From Torreya grandis (taxonomy: Eukaryota > Streptophyta > Pinopsida > Cupressales > Taxaceae): DNA of 64,000 nt. The notes beneath the pieces were generated by a model. It had not been told where the DNA came from and searched no databases. It saw nothing but the letters and a program-made list of their open reading frames with translations. Shown one piece after another: positions 1 through 13,129 of this stretch. Positions within the stretch are counted from its first letter, which is position 1; each line of letters opens with the position of its first letter. A program made the translations under genes and the position numbers. The DNA is taken from contig JARHVA010003261.1 of the NCBI GenBank assembly GCA_037957365.1, forward strand, positions 1 through 64,000. The letters run 5' to 3'.

Positions 1-1869
1 AATCCTTCCTACCCAATACCTCATTTGACCCTTAGTGTCCCTAAAAAATTCCTAGGGTTCATTCTAGTGTTTATATTTTGTCTACTAGTTAATTTTCTAT
101 ACTTTAGTCAATTTTAAATAAAAATATTCAATAATTTGAAATTTTTAGTTGATTTGTGTTGAATTCATTTAAATCACTATGTGTCCTCCCCATCTCCACT
201 ATCATCTCCTCACCATCATGGCATCATGGCTCTCTAGTCTCTCACTAGTCTATTAGAGCTCTATTTTCTTTGAATAGTAAAAATACCAAATGAATTATTT
301 TTCACCCTATTTATATTTAGTATTCAAAATTATTTTACCATCAAATTTATTATTTTGATCATATCTTTGTCTTTACTAACTCTTTTTCCAAATAATAAAA
401 TGTTCTATAATCCTGACATCATATAGAATCTTTCTAACTATTATATGTCTATGTTTAAAAAATTTAATTTTTTTACTCTTTTTCACTAATGTCCATAGGT
501 TCATCTAATGTTACTCACATTGGACACCTTCACATTTTATTACACCTCCTTTATCTACAACACTAAATTAAGTAAAGGTATGTGTTTTTCAATTCTATCC
601 TTTCATTTATCTTATTTGCTTCTTTACTGCACTTATTCACCTTTAGTGTTATATGTCATTATGTTCTTTAATAAAAGCACCATCCCATGTTACACCTATG
701 TGACACGTGATGAGATTTGATTAGGGCATGTGTTTATAAATAATATTTTTAGACTTTAGCAATTACTGACACTCTTTAACTTTCAATAACCTATCAAGTC
801 TCAATCTCTCTAAGTGCAAACCTTAAGGGGTATACTAGGAAAGGGGTGGGAAAACCATTGGTTCTTAACAATATTTTTATCCCTTATTACCACTTGTTAT
901 CAATCCAAAATTCTCCTAAAAACATTCCCCTAAGCTTTTCCTCCTATTTTACACCCTCTTCTAGTCACTTACCACATTCATTAGCCCTTCCTTAACCTAA
1001 AACCCTTTTTGATAATTTACATTACATGTCGGCCCCATTGACCTTGTACTCTTATTGATAAAACTTATTAGGGTGTAGGTCGGATCCTAGATGGCCTAGT
1101 ATGTGACCTAATTTGTTTTTATAAATAATGATACTAGGTTGATTAGGTCAACCTTATCGACCTAAATTTTGAAAAGGACTAGGTTTATATCCACCTTATA
1201 AACACATCTATTTCACCATGTCTAAGAGAAGAAAATAATAAATAAGATATATTATGAATCTTCTTATCCATCATTCTACTTGAGAATAAATATTAGGGGT
1301 TTCATACTTATTTGGAGATGTGGATCTTGTTTTATGGATGAATATTTTAAATGCATTGATTGGTTATGTAGCCTAAAGTTGATTTAACCTTGTCATCCTT
1401 ACACACCAAAACAACCTCTCATGAAGCACCTTAGCCAAGGGAGAGATTGAGGCTCGATGGATTCTTCTTCAAAGGTAAGTATTCCTAAATTTATTCCTAT
1501 TTTGTAAGAGTAAATAGATATGAATTTATACTTCTCTTTCATATATTATGGTTCCATATACATTGACATGAGTATATGTCTTCTATGCATGTTTATTTTT
1601 TATGTTCATTACCTTCTTTTTTCCAAAAGCTTTGGTGATCACTAGATTAGAATTTTATTTACTTGTGATTGGTTTAGTAAATATGAAAACATAAGACCTA
1701 GTTAGGTTTATTTCATAGTTTTTCTTGACTAGAGGCTTTTAAACCCTCCCTAGTAATATTATTATGGTAAGAAATCCATTGATTAGGTTTAACACATCCA
1801 CCTTGGTCATGACCCTGATTATCTAATGTATCCCCAATCAGAAGTGTAAGTAAGATTTATCTACTCCAA
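1..1869. other. AT-rich intergenic DNA, no gene recognised
   Basis: No frame on either strand reads as a known protein family and no tRNA or rRNA signature is visible. The part just left of the copia remnant A is where that element's reverse transcriptase and RNase H would be expected in its orientation. I do not find the usual RT motifs there, so the remnant appears truncated or decayed beyond recognition. Confidence 0.5.
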
Positions 1870-3368
1870 GCTAGGATTGATTATAGACCTATTGTATTTC
1901 CCATTTCATATAGAAGGAGTATCAAATTTGGATTTGAAAGGAACTTCTTGAAAGTGAACACTTATCTCAATGAATAAATCATGAGTGGTGGGATGGATAA
2001 TCATGTATCCCTTAAAACAATCATAATATCCTACAACGATGCAAGGTTGAATATGAGGTTTTATTTTCTTACATTTCTTATTTAGAATTTAGGCCATAAT
2101 ATAAGATAATAAACACTCAAAAGTGTTTTAATATGATTTTTTAACCTCTCAAAGATTCAAAAGGAGTTACTCCCTTCAATTCTTAATGACAAAATTAGTT
2201 CTAAATATAACAAGCAAAATTGATGACCTCAACCTAGTACTGAGGTACAAGAGACTTGGAGTGTAGAATATAGTTTTCCATTTCCTTTAATGAACCTTTT
2301 TTGTTCTCTATTACACTAATTTGTTAATTACTATATATAACTCTAAACTCTAGTTCAATTCCCTCTAAAGTGCATAATTATTCAAAGAGGTTACTGAAAC
2401 ACTCACTGCCATTATCAATGAAAAATATTGATGGATTTAGTTGATTCTTTTACTATAAACACCTTGAATTCCTAAAAAATCATTGAAGAACTCATATTTA
2501 TGGTAAAGAAAGTACACCCAAGTATACCTCAAAACATCATTGATGAAAGCAAGCATGTATTTAGTCATATTGAATTAAGAAGATATAAATGGACCAATAA
2601 TGTCACTATGAACTAGATCTAATATATGTGTAGCTATCCAGAATTTGCCATTGTCATAATTCTCTTCAGGATTCTTACCAATTATGCAAACTTGGAAAAT
2701 TCCATAATAAAAATGAAAATTTGTCAACCTTGAATCCATGTCATGATGACTAAGTTTCTCCAGGTAGCAGTAGTTAAGATGGCCAAATTAATTGTGCCAT
2801 AATTCACTTATACCATTTGAATGAGTGAGCAGTCCAGTGGAGGGTTGATTAAGAAAAAAATGTGAGAAAGTATACAATAATGATTGGTGATATAATTTCC
2901 CAAATATGACTATATATTTACCATATTCTTCCTTAATAACTATATAACTAGGTGTGAACTCAACACTTTTATTCAAATCAATGTGAGTGATCTAAAAAAT
3001 AAATAAGATATTGGTGGATAGTGAGAGAACACATAGAATATCCTTAAATGTCCCATCATTCACTTCAATAGATCATCTCTCACTAACTTTTGTGTAAGTA
3101 TCATCACCCAACAAGATGGAAGTCATTAAACAAGCATCCAAGGATGAGAAAAAGTTCCTTTGATGAAGCCATGTGGTATGAGGTACAAAAATCAATTACC
3201 CATTTAGAAGGTCAGGACACAACTATAAAAAATACTTTGCCCTTATGTTTTCCATTTCCATTATCTTTGGCATTATAAGACTCCTATGATTATGAACTTT
3301 GATTAACTAAATTATGGACATTGATATTGTGTTTATCAATAATGTTACTTAGTTGGTCAATCTTCTTC
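1870..3368 (-). pseudogene. Ty1/copia protease-integrase remnant (element A)
   Basis: Reading the minus strand with frame changes gives copia pol segments in the right order. A protease-like stretch WVIDF..SYHM lies near 3163-3204, where the family has W-(I/V)-D-S-G-A-S-x-H-M, so the active-site serine-glycine is lost. The pre-integrase motif LWH..FGHLNY lies near 2778-2830, followed by a finger whose second cysteine is gone (CIIG). The integrase core has HSDIIGPF (first Asp, about 2594-2613), IDNGSE (second Asp, about 2402-2419) and IENKKGSLKEM (Glu, about 2302-2313). The connection region, like GVTPFE, follows down to about 1880. An intact enzyme would insert the cDNA copy into the genome. 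Many stops and frameshifts make it inactive. No RT or RNase H is seen beyond it, and no LTRs. Confidence 0.8.
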
Positions 3369-4188
3369 TTCATACACTTGGTTTCATCATTCCCAATTTT
3401 ATTACAATAGGCACATGTGATTTTCTATTTTGTGGGTTTCTCTCTTAAAAATGAGGAATAAGTTGATGCTTAGGACTTACCATCATATTTCTAACCATGT
3501 CTTTGTTATGGATCCTTGTTATTTTATTTTCTCTCATTATTATTATAAGCCTTTTGTTTTTTCATGATTAATAATTAATCCATGTGATGTGGATGCATTT
3601 AGTGTACCCATTTTAATAAACTTGTTTTTTTATTGAGTCAAGTCAATAACAAAATAATCCAAGGATGACATGGTCCATGTAGGTCCAAGGGAATGATTTG
3701 TGGCATGGAAGGTAGAAATGAAGTCATAATAACTAGATCTGAATTTAGCAAGGATGGAAAGGATAAATTGATCATTTTTTTTCAATACCACACAATTTCA
3801 ACTACAACTTGAGTGATTTGAATTTTGTGAGGAAGTCCTACCTAGTGTTAAAATTACCTAGGCTAAAAATGATGATATCATTCTCTGGTTCATGACCTCT
3901 CATTATGTCCTACTTTTAAAAGATTATTTCCAATGTGGTCCACACTTTATTATGAGTAGTTATAGATTCAATATGAAAGAACAAGTCAAGAGACATTGAT
4001 AGACATAATAGACCATAGGCTTTGTCACTTTTGTCATACCACTTCACCTTCTTTACATCTATTATTGGTTCTCTTTTTGTACCCATAGTGATATGGTGTA
4101 GGAATTTACTCCTTAAGATTATTTGTATGTTGAATTTATACTCATGATAGTTGAATTATGTAATAAATGAAACTTGATTCAAATCCAT
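3369..4188 (-). pseudogene. Ty1/copia gag remnant (element A)
   Basis: From an ATG at 4188 the minus strand reads MDLNQVSF, then after a stop NYHEYKFNIQIILRSK, HITMGTKREP and LLCLSMSLDLFFHIE. This is the N-terminal pattern of plant copia Gag (UBN2/DUF4219 type): a Y-x-W-like core, an M-x-x-x-L segment and an E-x-W-x-x-L-like motif. The C-terminal zinc knuckle is at about 3374-3418 as CAYCNKIGNDETKC. It has the Cx2Cx4Hx4C spacing, but the histidine is replaced by asparagine. Gag would form the virus-like particle and bind RNA. Several stops and at least one frameshift interrupt it. It lies directly upstream (in the minus direction) of the protease-integrase remnant. No primer-binding site was found upstream. 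Confidence 0.78.
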
Positions 4189-6587
4189 TATAGTAAGTAG
4201 GTATGTGTTGAATTGAATGTGCTTAAAGTACTAGGATGTGAAACCCCCATAAAACTACATAATATTAATTTTATAAGGAAAAATAATATTACCAACATGT
4301 AGAGATATAAAAAACTCACACATTGAAACAAAATAACACTTGAAAAGGGTTTATTGGCTAAGTTTGAATTTTCTTGCTCACAAAATAAATTATCCACTTT
4401 ACATAAATTCTAGGAGTACAAACATTTGGATCAAATTTATGAGTAAAATTTAAGCCCCATTGGGTTGGTTATGACCAAGGGTTAAACTCCCATATGATCA
4501 TGGGATAAGGCTTAGCATGAGTTCTCTCTCCTTGATGATGTCACCTATGTGGGGTTCATAGATGTCACCAATTTACCCCCAATCCAAATGAATAGTGTTA
4601 TTTATTATTGTTTTAAAATTGATATGTGATTTCAAGTCACTAAGTACAATTGTATAAATCTATAAGGGTGGAGACAAAATATCTCAAAGATAAGGGTTTG
4701 TCCATGCAAAGGGAAAAACATGAAGGGTGCATGGGTAGAGGGTAGAATATGAGGCCAGTGTGAGTAAGTGATAGATTTTGAAGGTAGCCTAAGTAGAGGC
4801 TAGAACCTAAGATGTTTATGAGTATAAGGTAGAACCCAATGCCTATTTGAGTAAGGGGAAATATTTGGTAACTACTCGAGTAGGGAAATATGTTCATGGA
4901 GCCCAAAATGTCTATTAAGGGGCCAAAATCCATCATATCCTATCAAAGGTACATTTAAGTGTGGAAATTTTATTGACATATGTCTATTGATGGGTAATTT
5001 ATACCGAAGGTGAAAAATTCCTTCAAAACCTAAAAAATATGGCATCAAAATTTGTCTTGTGTTTAAGTAAGGGTCTATATCTACCAATTTTTCATAGGGG
5101 TAGAATTCTACTAAGTCCAATAAACCCTAAAAATCTTTAGATTTGGTGATGCAATACAAAAACTAGATGATACCTACTAATGTTTTCAAAAAACCTAGAA
5201 AACCCCAAAAATGCTTTTACATACAAGTCCTTAGATATTTGGTTTTGAGCAAATCCCATAAAAAATACCTTCAAACCCTCCAAAATTATCTAAATTGCCT
5301 ATCATGAAACTAGATTGTGTATACAACTGAATCTATGGGTTTTGCACCTTTTGGGATCAATGGTGTAATATTTTTTGTGTGAAAAACTATCAATAAAGAG
5401 ATAACCTAAAAAAATATTTTTCTTTGTCCATTTTCTCAATATAGATCAACAAAGGACCCCAAAAGAAGAGTGAAATTAGAGAAAATGGTGAATATTCAAT
5501 ATGTAAGGTCAAAGAATGTCAAATCTATGATATGCAAGCTAAAACTCAAGATTTTACAATCGGATATATGACACTAGGATACCATAAAAGTTGTTTTACC
5601 ATGTTAGAGTGGGCCATAATCAAGGATCAATTCTAGATAAGATTGATTGCATGAAGAAATTACCTATTATAAATGCAAATTTAAATATGAAAAGTAATAA
5701 GCTTGTCTTAAACAACTAATAATTATATTATGATAATTAAAATCATTATCAAAAATATATTAAGAAGGTACATTATATAGAAAATAAAAAAGTAACCCAA
5801 AATTAAAAAGTAGGTTTAAGCCATATTTTCCTTAATGACCTAATATGACACCTAATTGATACCTAAATAAGATGAATAATATGTCTATATAAAAATAATT
5901 AAATGGAATAAAAACCTACACCAACATAACCTATCTCTTGCTATTTCCAAAAAAAAGGAACTTTCTTTGCATCAAAACTTGTCCAACCTTGGATGGCCTA
6001 AACTATCAATAAATCATCTAGTGTAGTTTCAAACTAGTAATTAATTGATTGAGTCTAAGGTTTCTTGATGTCTTAAAGGATATTTAGTTTATTTTAATCC
6101 CACTTAATTGGGTTTTTAATGAAAATTCTAGATCCTTTTGTGTGTTTTAATTATCTTAGGATCCATAACCACAATAATTACACAAATATAACCCAAAACT
6201 CTTCCTATGCTTGAAAAAATATTATACTTTTGGTAATGAATCACTAGTTCTTGTTATCTCATGATTAAAAAATTAAGTACTTTGTCCCACCATGCTTCAA
6301 TTTATGTTAATATTGGGTTCCATAACTCCAATGAATATTTTTATATAGAGATTATATAACCAAACCACATGTGGCACCACTAAATATTGACATAAAATAG
6401 GCAATTTATTTTCAAATATTTATGTGATTCAATATGAATTTAGTTAAAGATACTATAATTTAGAGATTATTATTGTATCTTATTACTTAATTAAAAATTT
6501 CATTCGTAATATTTTAAATTAGGTACATTCATGATCCACATATACAATACATGTAAATTTCCTAATCTAACTCTTTGTATGTATACA
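4189..6587. other. Gene-free AT-rich stretch
   Basis: It contains some open minus-strand stretches (for example 4640-5120), but their composition is low-complexity and they match no family I know. They look like chance openings in decayed repeat DNA. The 5' LTR and leader of element A would lie here if they survive, but no tRNA-Met primer site is visible. Confidence 0.45.
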
Positions 6588-6594
6588 TGTGTGT

Positions 6595-6684
<90 letters not shown>
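6588..6684. repeat. (GT)n microsatellite
   Basis: An almost uninterrupted alternating GT/TG run of about 97 bp, with one early interruption (GTAT). Both strands give artefactual Cys-Val or Thr-His open frames. Alternating purine-pyrimidine tracts of this length can adopt Z-DNA. No function is implied. Confidence 0.97.
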
Positions 6685-6686
<2 letters not shown>

Positions 6687-8721
6687 AAAACATCAATTAA
6701 ATTATATATTTCTCTTTAATATATATTTATACACTCACTTATATTATTCTCTATATATTCTCTCTCTATTATCTTCATATCCCCTCCTTAATACAATATT
6801 GTAGTATAAATACTGAAAATATACCTACACAATCCAATGGTCATGTCTTTGTGAGACATGCCTCTTCTTTAGACATGGTTTTTTTTGTTAATATAAGGTA
6901 CCTTATTTTGTTTCTTAGATCGGTAGAAGACTCTATCTTGTCATTCTATAAAATATTTTTTCTATTAAAATAAATTTGGATTCCCTACAGTAAATCTTCA
7001 TGACTTGTGTATTTTAATAAATAATCCTACCAACATCCCTTGGCCTGATTTGATGTGACATATTTATGTCCCTTGTTTGATCCATCCTTATGTCCATTTT
7101 ATTTATACCTTAGCCTTTTTTTATGTGACATATTTTATGTCCCTTATTTTCCATGTCATTATGTCCTATGTGAGTGGACCATGGCCTTGTTTTTTGCAAC
7201 ATATTCATGTTATTTTAAGTTTTCCCTTAGCCTTACGCGTGACAATAATTATTGAGATTTTTTAGCTTGTTATGATTGAGTGATGCCATGATTAATATCA
7301 TGCATTTTTAGTACATAGTCTTATTCAATTACAATTCATTTATAGTTAATAATATGTGTTTTATTGATACATCTATGTAGAAATGACACTCATATACTCT
7401 ACATTATATGTGTTACATACATGCCTTGATTTACATATACATTACTATGATGACATACTCTCCACATGTTCACATGATTATATATTATGTTATCTTTATA
7501 CATGGCATGATACACTTAACTTATATTTTGAGATGAGTAACTTACAAGACATATCCCTCATCTCAAAAGGGTATATTAAAATGGGATCATCATAGATAAA
7601 TAATCCCCCATAAACATAAAATCATATTTTATAGATTCAAAATGATTCAAATATTAGATGAGTTAAATCAGAAGATAGATATTAAAACATAAGTATAGAT
7701 TATGGGGGTATATGTCATGCATATGCACTTAATTTAAAAATACTTTAGTATAGATTAATACACACTTGATTTAATATACATGGACATATGTACATAATTT
7801 AAAGGAATAGGAATTATAGGTCTTCACATATGCATACATTTATATATAAGTTATCAGGTTCAACATATAGATGAATAGAATTATATATCAATTGATATAT
7901 ATTTAGGTGGCATGATACTTTTTCATGTACATATACACACTTTTATATTCATGAGGCATAATACTAGTTCTTGCACATACATAATATGATACTTTATAAC
8001 TAACATAGTTCCAATTTTGCATTTTACTAATTCATACACATTTTTACCCTTTGCAATGAACATATTTTTATTTATAAAACACTTTAAATATACACCAAGT
8101 GATGAGTGACCATGAATATATAAATCCATATGTAGTGGTTGACTCATATTTTTACAGGGCATTTACATTGAGGTTAAGCAACACTCAACAACCATGGAAA
8201 TAATTATAGAACCCATCATGTTTTTCTCATTTTTTTATCAAATTTGAGAAATTATTTAGGTTAGTACATCGCATAGTTCTCACCAAATTTATGAGGTTTG
8301 GGTCATGTTATCTTCAAAACACAAGGGATCAAGTATTTACACAAAATTATGGTTTTATCACCGTCAATTTATCCATGGTTAAACAAGAGGAACCACTCTC
8401 TAAGTGAGTTTTGGTAAATCATCTTTCTCTAATGATTTAATAAGGAAGCATCATCTCCAACAAGTTTCAATGGAAACATAGTTTTCAACAACATACAAGT
8501 GTACCCCTTCCCTTCTCTTTAACTTTCAAATCTCAATTTAAAATTTCATTTGATGGACATTGATTATTCTATGTTTTTTATAGGTTTTTTGACTGAGTGA
8601 CCTAAACAATTAGAGCTTCCTAAAAAACACAAAGTGTGTTGTACAAACTCAGGTATATATTTTATTTTTACTATAACAATTACCTTAATAGAATAAAATG
8701 GAGGAATTTTTACACATTAAA
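6685..8721. other. Gene-free AT-rich stretch
   Basis: Apart from a degenerate tandem repeat at 7038-7266, nothing coding or structured is recognised. Open frames here are short and of biased composition. Confidence 0.45.
7038..7266. repeat. Degenerate tandem repeat of about 70 bp
   Basis: Related units begin near 7038, 7108, 7179 and 7225. Each starts with a CCTTGGCC, CCTTAGCC or CCATGGCC-like word. The first two continue with TATGTGACATATTTTATGTCC-like sequence, and the third has a related GCAACATATTCATG. The spacing is 70, 71 and about 46 bp. Copies are strongly diverged. Confidence 0.55.
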
Positions 8722-8726
8722 ATTTA
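8722..8726. repeat. Target-site duplication of element B, left copy
   Basis: ATTTA immediately before the TG end of the left LTR. It matches the five bases right of the other LTR exactly. Confidence 0.85.
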
Positions 8727-11707
8727 TGTAAGAGGTACAATCACTAAGAGGGGAGGTGAATTAGTGAGCCCAAACAATCCAACTTAAATTATGATCTTTG
8801 TAAACACTTAATTAGTTACCACAAGCATTCATGAAACATACACAACATTCACATCAATGAGGAAGAGAGATAATGCAATATCAATCACATAACATATGAC
8901 ATATATGGGAAACCCTCTTGGGTAAGAAAACCCACTAAAACCTGCAATTATAATATTATCCTATAATAATACTATCTAATTTAAACCATCTACAAATGAT
9001 CAAGGAACTAAAATCCCTATTTAGTGAGACTACAATCCCACAAGGTGCTGCCACACCTGTCTAGATGAGTTGAAACAATAACCAAAAATTTTATCAAGTA
9101 ATACCTTGTAAGGAAGATAAAACCACCTTAGATGATGAGATGCCACAAAAAAACCTATGAACATATCCACCTTTGAATTGATGTCATCAAAACCTAATGA
9201 TGGACCTCTATTTATCACACTTCACCTTCACTCACACTCAAACAATAAACACACTATTTTGCTAATAGAATTATGACCAATAGGTCATAAAAGTAGTCCC
9301 CAATCTATTCTAAACTTCAACTCATCCTCAGGTCACTCTACCCCTCCTTCACTTCATAAAACACACACACAAGTCTCTCTCCAATTGTTGCTTTTTCTCT
9401 CACACAAAAGTCTATAAATCACTATCTTTAATTGCACTATTTATAGAGAAATCTTGATAATTGCTACCTTGATCAGCCATTATCTATGACTTAGCCATTA
9501 AGTCATCTATCATATAAATACATGGCTTAATACAATCTTCAGAGGTTGGCCATAACATCTATGGGTCACCCTTAAGGAACTACACCTTTTAATAAGGCCT
9601 TTGTAGCCCTTATAGGTCTCATGTGAACCAATTCACTCCTTTATCACTTCATTGAGAAAAAAACACAAGACTACTTTCAAATACATGGGTCCAATCCTTA
9701 TGTCCCCTTTGACATCCTCAAATGGTTACAGTCATCTTAGCTCACCTATGCATATGATCAAACTACTTAAACATAAACATTATACATAGGAACACGATTA
9801 CCAAACAAATGATCAACTTCTTAAGCATTGCTCATACTCAAGATCGATTGAACACACCTCCAAAATACACACAAATTAAAATCATGGAGTATACAACACT
9901 CCCCAATAGCTAAGTCATCATGAGACATAAAAACACCATCAATACAAACTTGAATATCTTTCTTAGGTCACTTTTAGAATAAGCACAAACACATATTCAA
10001 CTTCTAGGTTCAATATATTTCACTGTACTCACTCTAGATCCTCAAATTAGGTTCATTAGATGTGCCACAGAGTCATCTTCATCTTTGATTTTTACAACAC
10101 CAAAAAAATTGACTTATATTTAAATATATGGATAAAATATAAATATCATGTTTTCCCTATGTTAAATTCAAATATTTGAATTCAAATGGTCATAGTTAAC
10201 CTTCAAACACAATGGTTGAATCTCATGTCCTCTCAGATCAGATCAAATACACATCATCAATTTATTTTGATATTTAGCACATAGGAACCAATGCTTAGAC
10301 ATTAAAATTTAATCATTTTGACCTCATCTCATGCAATCTTGAAATTTTGACTCAATGCACTCCATCGATATTTATGGATCAACTAAGACTTTAATGATCA
10401 ATGCTCATTATTCAATCAAACTATATGAATGCCTAATTACCATTAGATCCTTATATTGTACCTTTACTTAATCATTAAATAATGTGAACCTATCCTCATT
10501 TCACTACTTTTTGACTCCTTGTAGTAACATGCATCGTTGATATTGCTCAAGATTTAAAACTTTCAAAAATTCCTATGGGGTCCCTTTCAATATGCTTGAA
10601 TATCCATTTTTGCATCTCACTTACTTCTTTTGTGCTTTAACGCATGATCTCAAATTTGGACCAGATGATCTTCTTACATAGAAGAATCCAACCATGTGAC
10701 ACACTTATCCGATAACCCTCATGTATATGAGATAAATTTCCATAAAAAAGCTTTCTCAGAAACTTCTATTCGTAGAGCCAACTATGTCAAAACCTGCCTG
10801 AGAGGCCAACTTTGAGTAATCATAAATTTTGTCATACTTTAGTTCATGATCTAATATTTAACACAAATCATCTATGCTAAAAAATAAACAAACCCATATT
10901 ATTAATCTATCTTGACAACTTCACATGTGTGATATATAACACCATCAAAATTCTCACTTGGCTCTTCTTGCCATATTGTAAATTTGGGTATGGAAAAACA
11001 TAGTCAAACTACTTGGGAGCCCAACTTGGCATATGTATATCTTTTGACATGATACATCAAATGATCTAAAACTAAACAAAAATAAACTAGGTATAAAATT
11101 GAATAAACCCATATGATCACCTTCTCTTGAATTCTCCACATGTGTCATATATTCCATAATCAAACTAATTACCCAATTCTTTCTGGCCATATTGCAAATT
11201 TGGCTAAGTATGGGAAAACAATGAATTTTGAATAAGAAGAAAACTTTTCACCCTCATATATTTGACCATGTTTCAATTAATGAATTTAGATCTAACACAT
11301 AAAAGCTAGGAACTAATGTTATCACAACCATATGACCAACTCCCCTTGACTCATTCCCATGTGGAAATGGTGATGTCATCAAATTTCCTACTCAAATTTT
11401 CTACCACTAGACCTAAAGAGACTAGATGAAAACTATGGACTACTAGATGAGTTCCACTTATGCACATAAGCATTAAAAGCATTATTAACTTTAGATAGGA
11501 CCCCTTTCACATTCTCAAATTACCATAATCAACCTTGATCCTTTCTAGCCATGTCAATACTAAAGATTAACCAAGCCACCTTAAAGCATACAAAAACAAC
11601 CACCTTGCACACTTTGTCATTATCGCTTAGGTTATCAAATCACTTCATCCACTCAATATGACACCTCCATGACATCACCATGAAATCATCATGAAAACTC
11701 TCCAATA
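8727..11707 (-). repeat. Element B 3' LTR (2,981 bp)
   Basis: Direct repeat of 15733-18712 along its whole length, with many substitutions and small indels. In the element's own direction it starts at 11707 next to the polypurine tract and ends at 8727 (TG on the plus strand). A TATA-like CTATAAATAG on the minus strand lies at 9437-9446, the same place as in the other LTR. The LTR is exceptionally long for a copia element. No coding region is evident in it. Confidence 0.88.
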
Positions 11708-11723
11708 ATCTCCCCCTTTGTCA
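11708..11723 (-). other. Element B polypurine tract
   Basis: On the minus strand the sequence next to the 3' LTR is TGACAAAGGGGGAGAT followed by TATTGG. This is the classic copia arrangement, AAAGGGGGAGAT then TGTTGG, with one base of the LTR terminus changed. It would prime plus-strand DNA synthesis. Confidence 0.85.
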
Positions 11724-13129
11724 TTGATGTCAACAACCATCATATATAGTAATATATAACTCACCTTCTCTTTCTTCAAAGCACTCCCATAATAGGAACT
11801 TTCTTTCCAATAAGAAATTTATCCCCCTTTGACATAATGAAAAATTGAGCACAAAATAATCCTGAGGACCTAAAAATACTATCAAATAGGAAAGGACCAT
11901 CTTATAAATATGATACAAACTCCCCCTTACCTTGAGCCTACCTTTTCTTGCCTTGACAAACTTCCTCTTTCTCCATGTCAATACTCTCTTCAACCAAGCA
12001 CTGTAACTAATGAAGAAATAACATACAAAATAATATAAATTCTATGTAACACATCAATAATCATCTGAGATGGAATCCCCCTAATAATTCTAAGCAATTT
12101 CACCTTATGAACATCGTTAGATCTCTACACACCATGAAGAATCACCATATATGCTTACCAACCTTCTCTCTCAAGCTATCATAAAGAACACAAAAATAAA
12201 TTCATGCCACTCAAAAAATATTAAACATTCACTAAACCAGCATGATAACATACCTTGAATCAAACATACCTCACTCTTTTAGAGAAGCTGAGCAAAAGGC
12301 ACTCTTCTTCAAACTAGGTCTATCTAGCCTCCTTGTAGCCCTACCTAGAACTTGCAGAGCCCATATTTTTTAGTAGACCCATATTCAAGACCTTAAAAAC
12401 CATATCTAGAGCACTCTAATATTCCCATTCAAGCACAACAATTTTAATTTCCAGGCTCATCCTCTGAAACATACTTCTTTCACAAACCTACTAGCTAATT
12501 AGCCCTCCATATTGACAAAAACTTGAATAATTTGAGAAACACAAACCTTAAATTCTCTATGAGGCTTTATTTTACCACCCATTTTTCCCATTCAATGTAT
12601 TAATAAACCTTAGATCTCAATTCATAATGCAAACTACTTTTATAGCATAACCCAAAATACTAGAATCTCAAAACAAATAGGCTCGACAAATCTCCTTCTA
12701 GTCAACACACACCTATAAAACTAATTTCACACCTAGAAACACCCATCACACACTTATGGACCAAGATTTGAGATTCCACACCATTGGGAACCTTGAATTC
12801 CTATAAGCCATTTTAGGACTTGTAAGCTCTTAAGCATAAATTGGGAAACCCAAGAGTTAACAAAAAATTTCCAAATGTACTTCAACATGCCTTCAAATCA
12901 CAAAATCACTTGGAGAATGATATAATAAGGTCAATATACCTTTCTATGTAAAAATATCAACTTAAACAATCACAAATCCTTCTTTTCCATGTAAGAAACT
13001 TCAATCTGACACTGTAGACTGTTCTAATTGAAAAAATACAACACTTACTTCTCCACTTAAAAGGAGTCTCTTAAGAAACATAGCTAGAGACACCCTATAT
13101 ACCTCAATTATCTAAAATAAAATCAAATC
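11724..13129 (-). other. Element B interior without recognisable pol
   Basis: About 1.4 kb between the gag-like frame and the polypurine tract. I read the minus strand here and found none of the expected protease, integrase, RT or RNase H motifs. There are short purine-rich runs such as AAGGTAAGGGGGAG near 11925, which resemble additional polypurine tracts. A Lys/Arg-rich open stretch occurs at 11730-11993 but matches nothing I know. Confidence 0.6.

Noticed and set aside
4640..5120. Two overlapping minus-strand open frames of 80-98 codons
   Set aside because: No family resemblance. The frames overlap in different phases and lie in degenerate DNA with repeated GAGTAAGG/GTAGAG-like words.
6500..6804. 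Long open frames on both strands across the GT repeat
   Set aside because: They encode only Cys-Val or Thr-His runs from the microsatellite and have no other coding evidence.
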